Assembly (NCBI GenBank): GCA_023386155.1
Contig: JAEWKH010000012.1
Location: 1 to 64,000 of the forward strand
Reading direction: 5' to 3'
Source of the DNA: Pseudomonadota bacterium
GTDB lineage: Bacteria > Pseudomonadota > Alphaproteobacteria > Rhizobiales > Beijerinckiaceae
Length of the DNA stretch: 64,000 nucleotides
In this document: piece by piece, positions 43,939 to 52,847 of the stretch
How positions within the stretch are numbered: position 1 is the first letter of the stretch
Layout of the letters: the number at the start of each line of letters is the position of its first letter
Program-made: the position numbers and the translations under genes
The notes under the pieces: generated by a model
Databases searched by the model: none
What the model saw: only the letters and a program-made list of their open reading frames with translations
What the model was told of the DNA's origin: nothing

Positions 43939-44187
43939 CTCTTCTGCCCCAAAGTATCATGTTACTCTGTTTCGCACCCGTCAATCTTACCAATATGATA
44001 CCAGATGCCCTCCGCTTTGCCCTGCGCGTAGCAGCGATTGGGATTCCTACAGGGCTGAACCCTGTCCGAAAGTGCAGTTTCCATAAGGCTTCAGCTTTGC
44101 AATACTGATGCTTCAGGGGCCCTTGCCGTTCGAGGCAGGCGCTCCGACCAAAATGACCGGGGAAAACCTTCGGCATCGGGGGACATC
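43939..44187. other. Divergent promoter region of luxR and a small gene
   Basis: 249 bases. Contains the inverted repeat ACAGGG-CTGAA-CCCTGT at 44049-44065, about 110 bases upstream of luxR, a possible regulator site. It differs in sequence from the palindrome before luxI. GGGGGA before 44188 is the ribosome binding site of the next gene. Confidence 0.4.
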
Positions 44188-44427
44188 ATGAAGAACGCGC
44201 CCACTGCGCCCGAGATCGTCGATCCGTATGCGGCGCTCGAAAAAATTCTCAAAGTGGTTGGCCGATCATGGCTGAGCGAGGAATGGCGGCTTGAGGACAT
44301 TCGCCTCCTGGCCCAGGAAGCGATCACGGCGCGCGGCAAGAGAGCGAATGGGATAAGGACCCGCTCCGCCTCTCCAGCCCCGGAAACGCTTCAGCCCAAG
44401 CCCCTCGCAAGCCCCGCTTCCCGCTAA
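44188..44427 (+). CDS. Small hypothetical protein (79 aa)
   Basis: ATG at 44188 with GGGGGA 4 bases upstream. MKNAPTAPEIVDPYAALEKILKVVGRSWLSEEWRLEDIRLLAQEA reads like a helical soluble domain; the last 30 residues are low-complexity Arg/Ser/Pro. Family not recognised. Divergent from luxR, so it could be a quorum-sensing target. Confidence 0.5.
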   Translation: MKNAPTAPEIVDPYAALEKILKVVGRSWLSEEWRLEDIRLLAQEAITARGKRANGIRTRSASPAPETLQPKPLASPASR

Positions 44428-44824
44428 GTCGAGCAGGTCTCTTTCTTCATAGGAACCTGACTTCTGGTCGTGGATCCTCCGCGCAGGCAGGCGCTCTGCT
44501 TCATCTTGCGGACGGTGCTGCGCTGCCATGCGGCATGTTGTCGGGAAGGGCAATATCCAGTCGGATCCGCTTTAAGCCCTTCAGAGATTCCTCTATGCCC
44601 CTTGGAGCGATGTGGTTCGCGCGAGCGCAATCGCGCCAGGGACGGCTCCAATGCCATGCGACGATCTGTTGTAACGCCTTATGCGGAATTACGTTCGGGC
44701 GGCGAGCTTAAGCTTTTTGGAAGAGAAGCTCTTTACTCTCCAACACCAGGCCGCATCCCAACTGCCGGCCAGAGCCTGCGCGAACCTTCACTGACCAATC
44801 TCTGCTCTATCCATTGAATGAATC
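44428..44824. other. Intergenic region upstream of the RTX protease gene
   Basis: About 400 bases with lower GC than its surroundings near 44700-44750 (TTAAGCTTTTTGG, CTCTTTACTC). It probably contains the protease promoter. A 115-codon frame here has neither ribosome binding site nor protein-like composition. No lux-box-like palindrome seen. Confidence 0.4.
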
Positions 44825-46504
44825 ATGCCTGCCATCGAGACATACAGCGCAACAGGGAACGCCTACATCGATGCCGTTCTCGGCAACATCAAGTGGGCGC
44901 CGGGTAGCCTGACCTACAGCTTTCCCGCCAATGCCGTCTCCTATGGCTCGGCCTATGGCGACGGTGAGACAGCCAAGGGATTTGGTGCGTTCAACAGCAC
45001 GCAGCAATTCATTGCGCGTTCGGCGCTCAAGCTCTACTCGGCCGTCAGCAATCTGACCTTCCAGGAATGGAGCGACGCGAGCGCGTCGTCGGCGGATCTG
45101 CGTTTCGCACAATCCGACCTGCCCAGCACCGCATGGGCGTATTTCCCGACCACGGATGCGGCGGGTGGCGATGTCTGGGTCAACAATTCCAGCCGCATCT
45201 ATGCCAGCCCGACGAAAGGCAATTACGCTTATTTCACGATCGTCCATGAGATCGGGCACGCCCTCGGGCTCAGGCACTCGCATGAGGGCAACATGCCGCT
45301 CCATCGCGACAGCATGGAATATACCGTGATGAGCTACCGCTCCTATGCGGGCGCCTCGACCGGAGCGGGCTACACCAACGAGACCTGGGGCTATGCCCAG
45401 TCTCTCATGATCTACGACATCGCCGCCATCCAGCACATCTACGGTGCGAACTACGGGACGAACGCCGGCAACACGACGTATTCCTGGAGCCCGACAACGG
45501 GCGAGATGTTCATCGATGGTGTCGGCCAGGGCGCCCCCGGCGGCAATCAGATCCTGCTGACCGTATGGGATGGGGGTGGATCCGACACCTACAGCTTCTC
45601 CAGCTACACCACCGAACTCTCCATCGATCTCCAACCCGGCGCATGGACGATCACCTCTCAGGAGCAGCGCGCCCAGTTGCGTTGGGACGACTCGAAGCTT
45701 GCAGTCGGCAACATTGCCAATGCTCTTCTCTACCAGGGCAATACGCTCTCCCTCATCGAGAACGCCTCCGGCGGCTCCGCCAGCGATGTCATCAAAGGCA
45801 ACGTAGCCAGCAACACCCTTCGCGGCAATGGCGGCGATGACAAGCTTTATGGCCTGAGCGGCAATGACGTGCTGATCGGCGGGAGCGGCAGGGACATGCT
45901 CAGCGGCGGGGCCGGCAAGGATACCGCAAGCTACACGACCGCGAAGGCGGCCGTGACGGCCGATCTTCAATCCCCGTCAGGCAATCGGGGCGAGGCCTCG
46001 GGCGATACCTATTCGAGCGTCGAGAGCCTTGTCGGCAGTGCCTATGGCGACACGCTCCGAGGGAATGGCGCATCCAACACGATCAAGGGTCAAGGCGGCA
46101 GGGACACGCTCTACGGGCGCGGCGGGAACGACGTGCTCGAGGGTGGTTCAGGCAGTGACAAGCTCTACGGCCAAGGCGGGAGCGACACCCTCATCGGCGG
46201 AAGCGGAGCCGATGCATTCATTTTCAAGACGCCGAGCGAATCCCGCGGATCGTCCGTCGACACGATCAAGGACTTCCGTCGCGGCTCCGATCATATCGAC
46301 CTGCGTGGCATGGATGCGAATACGAAGGCCGGAGGCGATCAGGCCTTCAGCTTCATCGGAAAGGCCGCATTTCATGGCAAGGCCGGAGAGCTACGCTTCG
46401 CCGACGGCATCGTGTCGGGCAACGTGAACGGCGACAGGTCTGCCGACTTCAAGATCATTGTTGCAGGCCTGACCATGCTGTCCAAGGGCGACTTCTATTT
46501 GTGA
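44825..46504 (+). CDS. Serralysin-type RTX metalloprotease (M10B)
   Basis: Secreted zinc protease of 559 aa. The catalytic motif HEIGHALGLRH is at 141-151 and the Met-turn VMSYRS around M169. The C-terminal half holds calcium-binding RTX nonapeptides of GGxGxDxLx form in two blocks (about 330-360 and 415-465), then a DFxxGxDxIDL stretch typical of the peptidase M10 C-terminal domain. No N-terminal signal peptide, so export should be by a type I system; the ABC/MFP genes for that are not next to it. Close to a quorum-sensing locus. Confidence 0.9.
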   Translation: MPAIETYSATGNAYIDAVLGNIKWAPGSLTYSFPANAVSYGSAYGDGETAKGFGAFNSTQQFIARSALKLYSAVSNLTFQEWSDASASSADLRFAQSDLPSTAWAYFPTTDAAGGDVWVNNSSRIYASPTKGNYAYFTIVHEIGHALGLRHSHEGNMPLHRDSMEYTVMSYRSYAGASTGAGYTNETWGYAQSLMIYDIAAIQHIYGANYGTNAGNTTYSWSPTTGEMFIDGVGQGAPGGNQILLTVWDGGGSDTYSFSSYTTELSIDLQPGAWTITSQEQRAQLRWDDSKLAVGNIANALLYQGNTLSLIENASGGSASDVIKGNVASNTLRGNGGDDKLYGLSGNDVLIGGSGRDMLSGGAGKDTASYTTAKAAVTADLQSPSGNRGEASGDTYSSVESLVGSAYGDTLRGNGASNTIKGQGGRDTLYGRGGNDVLEGGSGSDKLYGQGGSDTLIGGSGADAFIFKTPSESRGSSVDTIKDFRRGSDHIDLRGMDANTKAGGDQAFSFIGKAAFHGKAGELRFADGIVSGNVNGDRSADFKIIVAGLTMLSKGDFYL

Positions 46505-46614
46505 TCAGGTGTTTGTGATCGCCCCCCGGGCGGGCCGGGGTTGCCTGCCGGCAGGCGATGATGCGAGGAGGATGCGGATCATCCGCCGAACAGATTCGAC
46601 CTCGGGAGTCGCGA

Positions 46615-46926
46615 ATGAAAACATCCATCGCCGCCTGTCTTGCCTTGTTCGTCGGTTCCGCCCTCCCGACTTTTGCCCTCGCGGCCGACAGCAGGCAGCC
46701 TCTGGCCGAAACGAATCTCGCTACACCCTTTCACACGGATGAGCGCACCTATTTCCGTGAGCACCGGCTGCGGGCCTATGAAAGGACCCGGGCAGACACC
46801 CGCCAGGGTGCCACCTGCGTAACGCCGAAGGGCGTCTGCTGGATTGCGGAGCCCCTGTCCAGCGGCAATGACTGCTCCTGCGAGAACCGTCGTCTCGGAA
46901 CTGTCCACGGCACAATCGGCGGCTGA
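46615..46926 (+). CDS. Small secreted cysteine-containing protein (103 aa)
   Basis: Signal peptide MKTSIAACLALFVGSALPTFALA, then a mature part of 80 residues with charged HTDERTYFREHRLRAYERTRADTR and four clustered cysteines (CVTPKGVCWIAEPLSSGNDCSCEN) likely to form two disulphides. GGGAG lies about 8 bases before the ATG. Family unknown. Follows the protease by 110 bases, possibly a separate unit. Confidence 0.68.
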   Translation: MKTSIAACLALFVGSALPTFALAADSRQPLAETNLATPFHTDERTYFREHRLRAYERTRADTRQGATCVTPKGVCWIAEPLSSGNDCSCENRRLGTVHGTIGG

Positions 46927-46931
46927 CGGCT

Positions 46932-47045
46932 AGCGCATCGTGCGAAAAAGTGGATCCGGTTTTTCGCGAAGAACGATGCGCTATCCAAAGAGTGGAGCTT
47001 CGGATCGAACCCAAAAGTGGTGTCCACTTTTCACGTCCGATGCTC
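46932..47045 (+). repeat. Joined repeats, type B copy 2 plus type A
   Basis: Type B: AGCGCATCGT (46932-46941) with ACGATGCGCT (46973-46982) and inner CGAAAAAGTGGATCCGGTTTTTCG. Type A: about 47006-47045, CGAACCCAAAAGTGG ... CCACTTTTCACGTCCGATGCTC in parts. Confidence 0.75.
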
Positions 47046-47125
47046 TAATGATCCGTTAACCATCTGGACGGCGGCAAGCTGAGGCATTATCCATCCTAAA
47101 ACCTTTCGGCTTTTGAGGAAGCGCG

Positions 47126-47245
47126 ATGGATAGAACCGAAAAACGTCACCCGGCCAACGACGCTCTGGCTTATCTCATGAACCTGATCGCGATCGCGTTC
47201 AGCTTCAGCTGCCTTTGGATTGTGGCATCCGCAGCCAAGATGTAA
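47126..47245 (+). CDS. 39-aa single-pass membrane protein
   Basis: ATG at 47126 with GAGGAA 5 bases upstream; TAA at 47243-47245. MDRTEKRHPANDALAYLMNL then a hydrophobic helix IAIAFSFSCLWIVASAAKM. Family unknown. TTAACCAT at 47056-47063, a CtrA half-site form, lies 62 bases upstream. Convergent with the oxidoreductase ending at 47266. Confidence 0.5.
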   Translation: MDRTEKRHPANDALAYLMNLIAIAFSFSCLWIVASAAKM

Positions 47246-47265
47246 CTCGATATCAACCCGATCTT

Positions 47266-48555
47266 TCAGCGGGACCGGAACTCTCGGGCCGCATCGCTGG
47301 CCTGGTAGCCCCAATAGGTTAGCTGAACCGCAGCTCGGCCGAAGATGCCGCCATTCCATGTCAGGCCGAAAGGTGCGAAAAGGCGATAGCGGTCGCTGTC
47401 GCCGAGAATTGCATCCGCAATCACCATCCCCCCGATCGTGGTGGTGTTCATGCCGTGACCGCCGAAGGCCGTACAGTACCAGACACCCGGCTTCCATTGG
47501 CCGATCTGGGGCATCAGGTGGCGGGCATAGGACATGAGGCCCGACCAGGCGATCTCCACCTTCACGCCTGACAGCTGCGGATAGGTCGTCACCATCTCGC
47601 GCCTGAGCAGGTCTGCAATGTCGCGCGGGTCGGTCGTCCGCGTGGTGATGCGTCCGCCCCACAGGATGCGGCTGCCGTCATCGACGAGCCTGTAATAGTC
47701 CCCTGCCCGCCGATCATCGAGAATGGCGGCCCGCGTGCGGATGGCGCTCTGCACCAGTTCCGGCGCCTGCTCGGTCAACAGGACGTAAGTGGCAATGGGG
47801 AGATAGGACTTCTTGAGAGCCGGCAACAATGAGGTCGTATAGCCACCTGTTGCGAAGATCACGTGTTCCGCGTGGATCTCCGCAGCCTGAGTCCGCACGA
47901 GCTTCCGCGCGCCATCAAGTTCGGCAGATACTGCAGGCGAGCTCTCATGAATAGCTGCACCGAGATATTCGGCCTCAGTCGCCAATGCGCGCGCATAGTT
48001 CAACGGGTGAAAGTGAAAAGCATCTTCATCGAGAATCGCTTCCTGGTACTTCGATGAAACAAATAGTTCTCTCACTTCATCGCGAGGAAGGTAGCGAAGC
48101 TTCGATCCGAACAAGCGCTGATACCGCTCGCAGGTTACGCGCAAGGAACCTCGCGTATCGTAGCGTACGGCCTTCACGATCCCAGGAACGAGATCCGCTC
48201 CTTTGATGGCAAAGTCTTCAACAAGGTCGCGAATGACCGCGACGCCTTCCATCGACAGCCGATAGAGTTCGTGTGCGTGATTGGTACCGACGCGCCGCTC
48301 GATGGCAGCGAGGCTCGTTGCGAAACCTGCCGAAACAAAGCCGCCATTGCGGCCGGAGGCACCCCAGGCGATCCTGTTCGCTTCGAGCAGAACCACGGAG
48401 CGCCCGCCGCGGGCTAGCGCCCAGGCGGCCGTCAGGCCGGCCAGTCCGCCCCCGACGATGCAGACATCCGCCTCGATGCGGCCCACCGCCTGCGGATAGG
48501 TCCCAGACGTGGCCGCGGTACGGCTGTAGTAGGTATCGATATAGGCGGGCTGCAT
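47266..48555 (-). CDS. FAD-dependent oxidoreductase of the PuuB/DAO family
   Basis: Flavoenzyme of 429 aa. The dinucleotide site is VCIVGGGLAGLTAAWALARGG near residue 31, followed by LLEANRIAWGASGRNGGF, the DAO family flavin loop, and late FGGHGMNTTTIGG. By layout it is closest to gamma-glutamylputrescine oxidase and related amine oxidases in alphaproteobacteria. No other putrescine genes are nearby, so the substrate is open. Last gene of a three-gene minus-strand operon, 9 bases behind the GAF protein. Confidence 0.86.
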   Translation of the reverse strand: MQPAYIDTYYSRTAATSGTYPQAVGRIEADVCIVGGGLAGLTAAWALARGGRSVVLLEANRIAWGASGRNGGFVSAGFATSLAAIERRVGTNHAHELYRLSMEGVAVIRDLVEDFAIKGADLVPGIVKAVRYDTRGSLRVTCERYQRLFGSKLRYLPRDEVRELFVSSKYQEAILDEDAFHFHPLNYARALATEAEYLGAAIHESSPAVSAELDGARKLVRTQAAEIHAEHVIFATGGYTTSLLPALKKSYLPIATYVLLTEQAPELVQSAIRTRAAILDDRRAGDYYRLVDDGSRILWGGRITTRTTDPRDIADLLRREMVTTYPQLSGVKVEIAWSGLMSYARHLMPQIGQWKPGVWYCTAFGGHGMNTTTIGGMVIADAILGDSDRYRLFAPFGLTWNGGIFGRAAVQLTYWGYQASDAAREFRSR

Positions 48556-48564
48556 GTCAGAGGA

Positions 48565-49062
48565 TCAAAGTGGGAACTCGGAGGACTTGAGATAGATCCC
48601 GGCGAGCGTCTCGCAGCCCTCGCGATCCTCTTCGTCGAACCGGTTCGGGCTGGGGCTGTCGAGATCGAGCACGCCCAGAACTTTGCCGTCCTTGATGAGA
48701 GGGACGACGAGTTCGGAGCGGGAGGCGCTGTCGCAGGCGATGTGGCCCGGAAAGGCGAAGACGTCCGGCACCAGGATGGATTCCTTCCGTTCCACCGCCG
48801 TGCCGCACACGCCCCGCCCGACCGCGATGCGGACACAGGCCGTCTTGCCCTGGAAAGGACCGAGAACGAGTTCCGGCCCCCGCATGAAGTAGAACCCGGC
48901 CCAGTTCAGATCGGGCATGAACTGGTAGATCAGGGCCGACATGTTGGCCGCATTCGCAATCGCATCCGGCTCACCTTCCAGAAGGCCGGAGAGCTGTTGG
49001 GCAAGGGAGGCGTAGAAGTCCCGCTTGCTGTCGGAGATGGGAATGTCTTTGACTTCGAACAT
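48565..49062 (-). CDS. msrC: Free methionine-(R)-sulfoxide reductase (GAF domain)
   Basis: Cytoplasmic enzyme of 165 aa reducing free methionine-(R)-sulfoxide. One GAF domain; the three active-site cysteines of the family are present as C76 (TACVRI), C86 (GRGVCGTA) and C110 (HIACD). WAGFYFMRG and LDLDSPSPNRF are conserved. An antioxidant role fits its operon with an oxidase that makes hydrogen peroxide; that link is inference. Confidence 0.92.
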   Translation of the reverse strand: MFEVKDIPISDSKRDFYASLAQQLSGLLEGEPDAIANAANMSALIYQFMPDLNWAGFYFMRGPELVLGPFQGKTACVRIAVGRGVCGTAVERKESILVPDVFAFPGHIACDSASRSELVVPLIKDGKVLGVLDLDSPSPNRFDEEDREGCETLAGIYLKSSEFPL

Positions 49063-49104
49063 GGGATTCTCCTTAGGTTTCTCGGGTCCGCTTGTCCAGG
49101 CGCC

Positions 49105-50916
49105 CTACTCGGCGGCCATGCCGGGCCGAGGAGCCTTGGCCAGGTCCAAGCCCTGGTGGTCGCAGAGCCGGCGGTAGAGGCCGCCCTTGCGATAGAGGGT
49201 CAGGTGATCGCCTTCCTCCACCATCCGCCCCTTGTCGAAGACAAGGATGCGGTCGAGCGCCCGCACGGTCGAGAGGCGGTGCGCGATCACGATGGATGTA
49301 CGCCCCACCATGAGCCGCTCCATCGCCTGCTGGATCAGCACCTCCGATTCCGAATCGAGCGCCGAGGTCGCCTCGTCGAGGATCAGGACGGGCGCATCGG
49401 CCAGGAAGGCGCGCGCGATGGCGACCCGCTGGCGCTCGCCGCCCGAGAGCTTCACGCCACGCTCGCCTACGAGCGTGGAATAGCCCTTGGGCAGGCTCAT
49501 GATGAAGTCGTGAGCGTTGGCGAGCCGCGCCGCGCGCTCGATCTCCGCCATGCCCGCGCCGGGCCGCCCATAGGCGATGTTCTCCGCCAATGTGCGATGG
49601 AACAGGATCGGCTCCTGCTGCACGATGGCGATCTGGGAACGCAGGGACGCCTGCTCGGCCTGGGCGATGTTCTGCCCGTCGATCAGGATCTGCCCGTCCG
49701 TCACATCGTAGAGACGCTGGATCAGCTTGACGAGAGTCGTCTTGCCTGATCCCGAGGGCCCCACGAGGCCGACGCGCTCACCCGCCCGGATCGTGAGGGA
49801 CAGATCCCGGTAGAGCGGCGTGTCGTGTCCGGCGTAGTGGAAGGTGACACGATCGAATGCGACCTCGCCGCGCGAGATGCGGATCGGCCTCGCACCGGCA
49901 CGATCCGGCACGCCGATGCGCTCGCGGTGGATCTCGACGAGTTCCTCCATGTCGTTCACCGAACGGCGCAGGTTGTTAATGTGCATGCCGACATCGCGCA
50001 GGTAGCCGTGGATCACGAAATAGGTCGTGAGCACGTAGGCAAGATCGCCCGGCGTTGCCCGGTCACGCCACCACAGCCAGATCGCCGTGCCGATGATGGC
50101 CGCCCGGATGCCGAGCAGCGCAACGAACTGCACCGTGCCGCTGTTGGTGCCGCGCTGCCAGACGCGCCGCGTGCGGCTCTGCCACTTGCCCAGCACCCAG
50201 GTGAGACGCCTGTCCTCGCGGAGTTCGGCACCGAAAGCCTTGACGACCGGATTGCAGCTCAGGGCATCGGCCAGGGTCCCGCCGACCCGCGTGTCCCAGG
50301 CGTTGGCCAGCCGGGCCGCAGGCGCCACGTAGAGGGTTGCCAGGAACCCTGTCATGACGATGTAGGCGAGCGCGCTCAATCCGATGACGAGTCCCATCAC
50401 CGGCCAGCGCAGCCCGAGCACGATCATCGAGCCGGCCAGCACCGTAAGCGAGGGCAGCAGCGCCAAGAGAAGCGTGTCGTGCATGAGGTCGAGCGCCCAC
50501 ATGCCGCGCGTGATCTTGCGCACGGTCGAGCCCGCGAACGAATTGGCATGCCAGTCGGTCGAGAAGCGCTGGACGCGGGCGAAAGCATCCTGCGCCACGC
50601 GTCCCATGACCCGCAGCGTCAGCTCCACGATGCCGTAGAAGGCGAGGTGCCGCATGACGATCATGAGCAGGCCGAGACCCGTCATGAAGCCGAAGGCAAC
50701 GAGCGCGGCATGGAGGGCAGCCTCCCGATCGTCGCCGCCCATCGCGATGGCATCGACGAGGCGTCCCGCGAAAACGGGCATGAACACATCAGCAAGGGTC
50801 GAGACCATCATGGTCACAACGATCAGCACCACGTAACGCGGCTCTTCGCGCCAGTGGCCGAACGTGAATTTCAGGACATCGCGGGTGGCGTCCCCGCTCT
50901 TCTTCTGCTGGTTCAT
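49105..50916 (-). CDS. ABC exporter, fused permease-ATPase (MsbA/multidrug type)
   Basis: Half-transporter of 603 aa acting as a dimer. Six membrane helices in the first 330 residues, then Walker A GPSGSGKTT, Q-loop IVQQEPILFHRT, signature KLSGGERQRVAIARA and Walker B LILDEATSALD, H-loop IVIAHRLST. Substrate unknown. First gene of the minus-strand operon with msrC and the oxidoreductase; spacing to msrC is 42 bases. Confidence 0.92.
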   Translation of the reverse strand: MNQQKKSGDATRDVLKFTFGHWREEPRYVVLIVVTMMVSTLADVFMPVFAGRLVDAIAMGGDDREAALHAALVAFGFMTGLGLLMIVMRHLAFYGIVELTLRVMGRVAQDAFARVQRFSTDWHANSFAGSTVRKITRGMWALDLMHDTLLLALLPSLTVLAGSMIVLGLRWPVMGLVIGLSALAYIVMTGFLATLYVAPAARLANAWDTRVGGTLADALSCNPVVKAFGAELREDRRLTWVLGKWQSRTRRVWQRGTNSGTVQFVALLGIRAAIIGTAIWLWWRDRATPGDLAYVLTTYFVIHGYLRDVGMHINNLRRSVNDMEELVEIHRERIGVPDRAGARPIRISRGEVAFDRVTFHYAGHDTPLYRDLSLTIRAGERVGLVGPSGSGKTTLVKLIQRLYDVTDGQILIDGQNIAQAEQASLRSQIAIVQQEPILFHRTLAENIAYGRPGAGMAEIERAARLANAHDFIMSLPKGYSTLVGERGVKLSGGERQRVAIARAFLADAPVLILDEATSALDSESEVLIQQAMERLMVGRTSIVIAHRLSTVRALDRILVFDKGRMVEEGDHLTLYRKGGLYRRLCDHQGLDLAKAPRPGMAAE

Positions 50917-51216
50917 GTAAGCGAACAGGCAGCGCTCGGAGCGCGTACCTCTCCCGGAATTTTGAGGAGCGACAGGAGGGACGCATACTCACAGCGCCCA
51001 ATGCCGCTCGAACATCATCGATTGTGAAAGCTTGGTAAGGTTTGCCGGGCCCTGGAGCCCCGCCTGATCCGACCTAAAGTCCGGACACGGGAGGAACGTT
51101 CAGCAAGCGCATATAAGCCATGCAGTCCTCCCTCTCTAGAAATTAAACCTAGCGCCAAGGTAATGCAGTTCGCTCAACTTGGCAACCGCAGTTTTGTTAC
51201 AACCCGGTCCGGGCCT
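50917..51216. other. Intergenic region upstream of the ABC exporter
   Basis: 300 bases. GGAGG-like strings at 50978 and 51091 lead to no credible frames. Part near 51140-51180 is AT-richer (AGAAATTAAACC). I see no hairpin of note and no gene. Confidence 0.4.
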
Positions 51217-51759
51217 TCATACAACTTCGAGCCGGCGGCGCAGTCCGGACGGCAATTCCATCCGAATAGCATCGCCCAATCTCACTTCTCCGCCTTCGAG
51301 GACGATCGCCATGACGCCCGACTTGCGGACGAGATTTCCGTGCTCGTCCTTGCCGAGCACGGCCTTCATGAGACCTTTCTGGAAGCGGTCGATCTGGACG
51401 CAGGGGTTGCGCAACCCCGTCACCTCGACCACGGCGCTCTCACCGATATGCAGGCGGGTCCCTGCCGGCAGGCCGAGGAGGTCGATGCCGCGCGTGGTCA
51501 CGTTCTCGCCCATTTCGCCGGCAGACACATGGAAGCCCGCCTCGCGCAGCTCGTCGTGCAGTTCGGCATGAATCAGGTGGACCTGCCGCAGGTTCGGCTG
51601 GCTCGGGTCCTTGGCCACCCGCGAGCGATGCTTGACCGTGGTGCCGAGATGCGCGTCCCCCTCGACGCCGAGACCGGCCAGGAGGCGGATGACGTCCCGA
51701 TTGGGCTTGCTGAAGCTGTGGCTGGGGCTGCTGCTCACCGCCGTGACGATTGCCTGCAT
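51217..51759 (-). CDS. MOSC-domain protein
   Basis: Protein of 180 aa made of one MOSC domain (GLGVEGDAHLG, GENVTTRGIDLLGLPAGTRLHIG, LRNPCVQID with the conserved cysteine). Relatives such as YiiM bind molybdenum cofactor or handle N-hydroxylated compounds. Last gene of the operon that starts with the alcohol dehydrogenase at 54020. Confidence 0.88.
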   Translation of the reverse strand: MQAIVTAVSSSPSHSFSKPNRDVIRLLAGLGVEGDAHLGTTVKHRSRVAKDPSQPNLRQVHLIHAELHDELREAGFHVSAGEMGENVTTRGIDLLGLPAGTRLHIGESAVVEVTGLRNPCVQIDRFQKGLMKAVLGKDEHGNLVRKSGVMAIVLEGGEVRLGDAIRMELPSGLRRRLEVV

Positions 51760-51801
51760 GACTAAGACTGCCCCTCTCCGTCCATGACTGATCTTGTAGC
51801 G

Positions 51802-52251
51802 TCAGAGGACCGTCAGATCCACCGTCTCGAAGCCTCTTTCGGAGAGGCGCTGTGCCAGCACGCGGCGGTGGCAATTGGCCGGGTCGCGCTCGAAACAGAG
51901 AAGGCAGACAGGCTCGACCCGCGCCAGCGCCTCCAGTTCCCGAAAGGCCTCCTGGGCCGGTTCGGTCGACAGGACCTCGTCGCAATAGATCCGGCGCATG
52001 AGGTCGCCGTCACCGGCCCGTGCCGCCTGGCGCCCCTCCTTCGGCGTGCCGAGCTGGATGAAATGCCGGTAGCCGATGTCCTGGTTCGCCAAGGCGTCGC
52101 GCAGGGCCGACTTGGAGAAGCCGCGCTTGCGCGAAAGGGCGACGGCGCGCACGTCCGCGAGGGTCGTGACGCCTGCATCCTTCAAGGTGACGAGGAAGCG
52201 GTCCACGTCCGCTCCCTCATATCCGATAGTAAAAACCCGCGGCCTCGCCAT
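51802..52251 (-). CDS. DUF488 family protein
   Basis: Protein of 149 aa. FTIGYEGADVDRFL at the N-terminus, DVRAVALSRKRGFSK, and LLCFERDPANCHRRVLAQRL near the C-terminus are the DUF488 signatures. Function unknown; the conserved Cys-His pair CFERxPxxCHR has suggested a catalytic or metal site. 9 bases after the 191-aa gene and 42 before the MOSC gene. Confidence 0.9.
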   Translation of the reverse strand: MARPRVFTIGYEGADVDRFLVTLKDAGVTTLADVRAVALSRKRGFSKSALRDALANQDIGYRHFIQLGTPKEGRQAARAGDGDLMRRIYCDEVLSTEPAQEAFRELEALARVEPVCLLCFERDPANCHRRVLAQRLSERGFETVDLTVL

Positions 52252-52260
52252 GCCGCCAAG

Positions 52261-52836
52261 TTACATGGACGGTTGAGGATGTCGAGGCGGTTCCGGTTGC
52301 GTATAGGGCCGCAGGGCTTCAGGTGTGCGGAAGTCCCTCGGCACCTCGAAATCCCGTGCCGCCCCATGGCTCTGCCCGATCCCGCGCGGATAGCCGGTTC
52401 GGTTGGAATAATCCTGCATCGGCGGCAGGGGATGCGGGCTTTCCCGGCTCAGGGTCTGGGCGCAATAGACGTCCAGCGCGGTCACGCCGGCCACGGCCGC
52501 CATGGCGATGCCGACATTGCCCTTCTTCGGGTTGTTGCCCTCGAGAGCCGTCGCCAGCGTTGCAAGATCGAGCCCATCGCCGGCGACCCGCCCCCAGATC
52601 CACGGGGTCGGATCTCTTGACGCCAGAATGCCGATCCCGGTCGCGATCTCGCGCACGCCATAGCCGGCGATCAGCCCTTCCTGCCCTTTCATGCCGAGAG
52701 CTCGGGCCAAGGCGCGAGGCGCCGCGATCTCGGCGATGCCGAGCGCGATGGAAAACAGGCCGAGCCCACGGGCCAGGGTGTCCGTTGCCGTGTCGGCGTG
52801 ACCACGGCGGCGCGTTCTTTCGGTTTCGTAGCGCAT
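52261..52836 (-). CDS. Hypothetical membrane protein (191 aa)
   Basis: Three to four hydrophobic segments in the first 135 residues (LGLFSIALGIAEIAAP, GLIAGYGVREIATGIGIL, VGIAMAAVAGVTALDVYCA) followed by a hydrophilic Pro-rich tail (RDFEVPRDFRTPEALRPYTQPEPP). The pattern LGxFSIALGxAEIxAP is one I associate with conserved proteins of Methylobacterium and relatives without function. Starts 11 bases after the alcohol dehydrogenase stop. Confidence 0.75.
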   Translation of the reverse strand: MRYETERTRRRGHADTATDTLARGLGLFSIALGIAEIAAPRALARALGMKGQEGLIAGYGVREIATGIGILASRDPTPWIWGRVAGDGLDLATLATALEGNNPKKGNVGIAMAAVAGVTALDVYCAQTLSRESPHPLPPMQDYSNRTGYPRGIGQSHGAARDFEVPRDFRTPEALRPYTQPEPPRHPQPSM

Positions 52837-52847
52837 GATCTCACCTA

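Noticed and set aside
44470..44817. 115-codon frame upstream of the RTX protease
   Set aside because: No ribosome binding site and no protein-like pattern; the stretch looks like promoter DNA.
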